Source: Longimicrobiales bacterium
GTDB lineage: Bacteria > Gemmatimonadota > Gemmatimonadetes > Longimicrobiales > Gaopeijiaceae
NCBI GenBank assembly: GCA_028280205.1
Contig: JANQME010000076.1
Coordinates: 1-6,147 of the forward strand
Direction of reading: 5' to 3'
Length of the DNA: 6,147 bases
Shown: piece after piece, positions 5,956 to 6,147 of the stretch
How the letters are laid out: the number at the start of each line of letters is the position of its first letter
Numbering within the stretch: the first letter of the stretch is position 1
Notes under the pieces: model-generated
What the model was told of the DNA's origin: nothing
Seen by the model: the letters and a program-made list of their open reading frames with translations, nothing else
Databases searched by the model: none
Translations under genes and position numbers: made by a program

Positions 5956-6147
5956 CTACATGCTGATCCGGTAGGGGAACCACGAGGCGATGGGCCGCCC
6001 CTCCTGCACCGCGGGGCGGAAGACCCACTCGGCGGCCTCGCGGATAAGGCGGCGGTTGAAGCCCCGGTCCCGGGTCGGAGGGTCGAGTCGAGTGGAGTCG
6101 GGCACGACGCGGCCGCGCTCGTCGACGAAGACCCACACCCGCACCTC
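5956..6147 (-). CDS. TonB C-terminal domain protein (5' part outside window)
   Basis: The last 63 residues of a gene that enters from the right edge and stops with TAG at 5956-5958. The pattern fits the TonB_C fold: VRVWVFVDERGRVV (strand and GxV turn), a helix with GFNRRLIREAAEWVFRPA, where the WxFxPA block is the family hallmark, then QEGRPIASWFPYRISM, the closing strand. Such domains end TonB energy transducers, which contact TonB boxes of outer-membrane receptors, and also occur in related periplasmic proteins. The N-terminal membrane anchor and proline-rich linker are not visible, so a true TonB cannot be separated from a TonB_C-only protein. Confidence 0.85.
   Translation of the reverse strand, partial: EVRVWVFVDERGRVVPDSTRLDPPTRDRGFNRRLIREAAEWVFRPAVQEGRPIASWFPYRISM

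Overview
The window is a G+C-rich bacterial chromosomal segment with dense gene packing and third-position G/C codons throughout. Two features point to Gemmatimonadota, or less likely Acidobacteriota or another FCB-related lineage: a PadR regulator paired with a duplicated MacB/FtsX-type permease of the ADOP kind, and a PorX-like response regulator fused to a PglZ/alkaline-phosphatase-superfamily domain. This placement is inferred from gene content only; there is no rRNA or other phylogenetic marker here.

Layout. Bases 1-1502 (minus strand) hold nearly all of the PorX-like regulator; its last few dozen codons lie beyond the left edge. A short gap (1503-1624) carries a promoter-like sequence for it. 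Bases 1625-2212 (minus) encode an ArsC/low-molecular-weight-phosphatase-type protein with an unexplained N-terminal extension, started by a GTG behind a clear Shine-Dalgarno sequence. A divergent intergenic region (2213-2374) contains a promoter-like element for arsC and a perfect 12-bp palindrome just before padR. On the plus strand padR (about 2375-2704) and the large permease (2719-5400) form a two-gene operon with a 14-base gap. Convergent to it are two minus-strand genes: the 3' end of a TonB C-terminal-domain gene (entering from the right edge, stop at 5956) followed by a small predicted lipoprotein with a CxxC motif (5429-5929).

How the parts may work together. PadR probably represses its own operon through the palindrome, which overlaps a -10-like TAGAAT hexamer. 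The permease has no ATPase gene beside it, so it must borrow an ATPase from elsewhere or act differently. The PorX-like protein is a two-component output that would act by phosphorylation-controlled phosphoester hydrolysis rather than by binding DNA. The TonB-like and lipoprotein genes belong to the cell envelope.

The most interesting observations are these. A recurring TAGCTT element precedes all three minus-strand gene starts seen here, and in two cases it lies 6-7 bases before the ATG, as expected for leaderless transcripts. The permease has an in-frame internal start with a far better ribosome binding site than its outer start. The palindromic putative operator lies before padR. I found no convincing evidence of a mobile element, CRISPR array, RNA gene or wholly new system.
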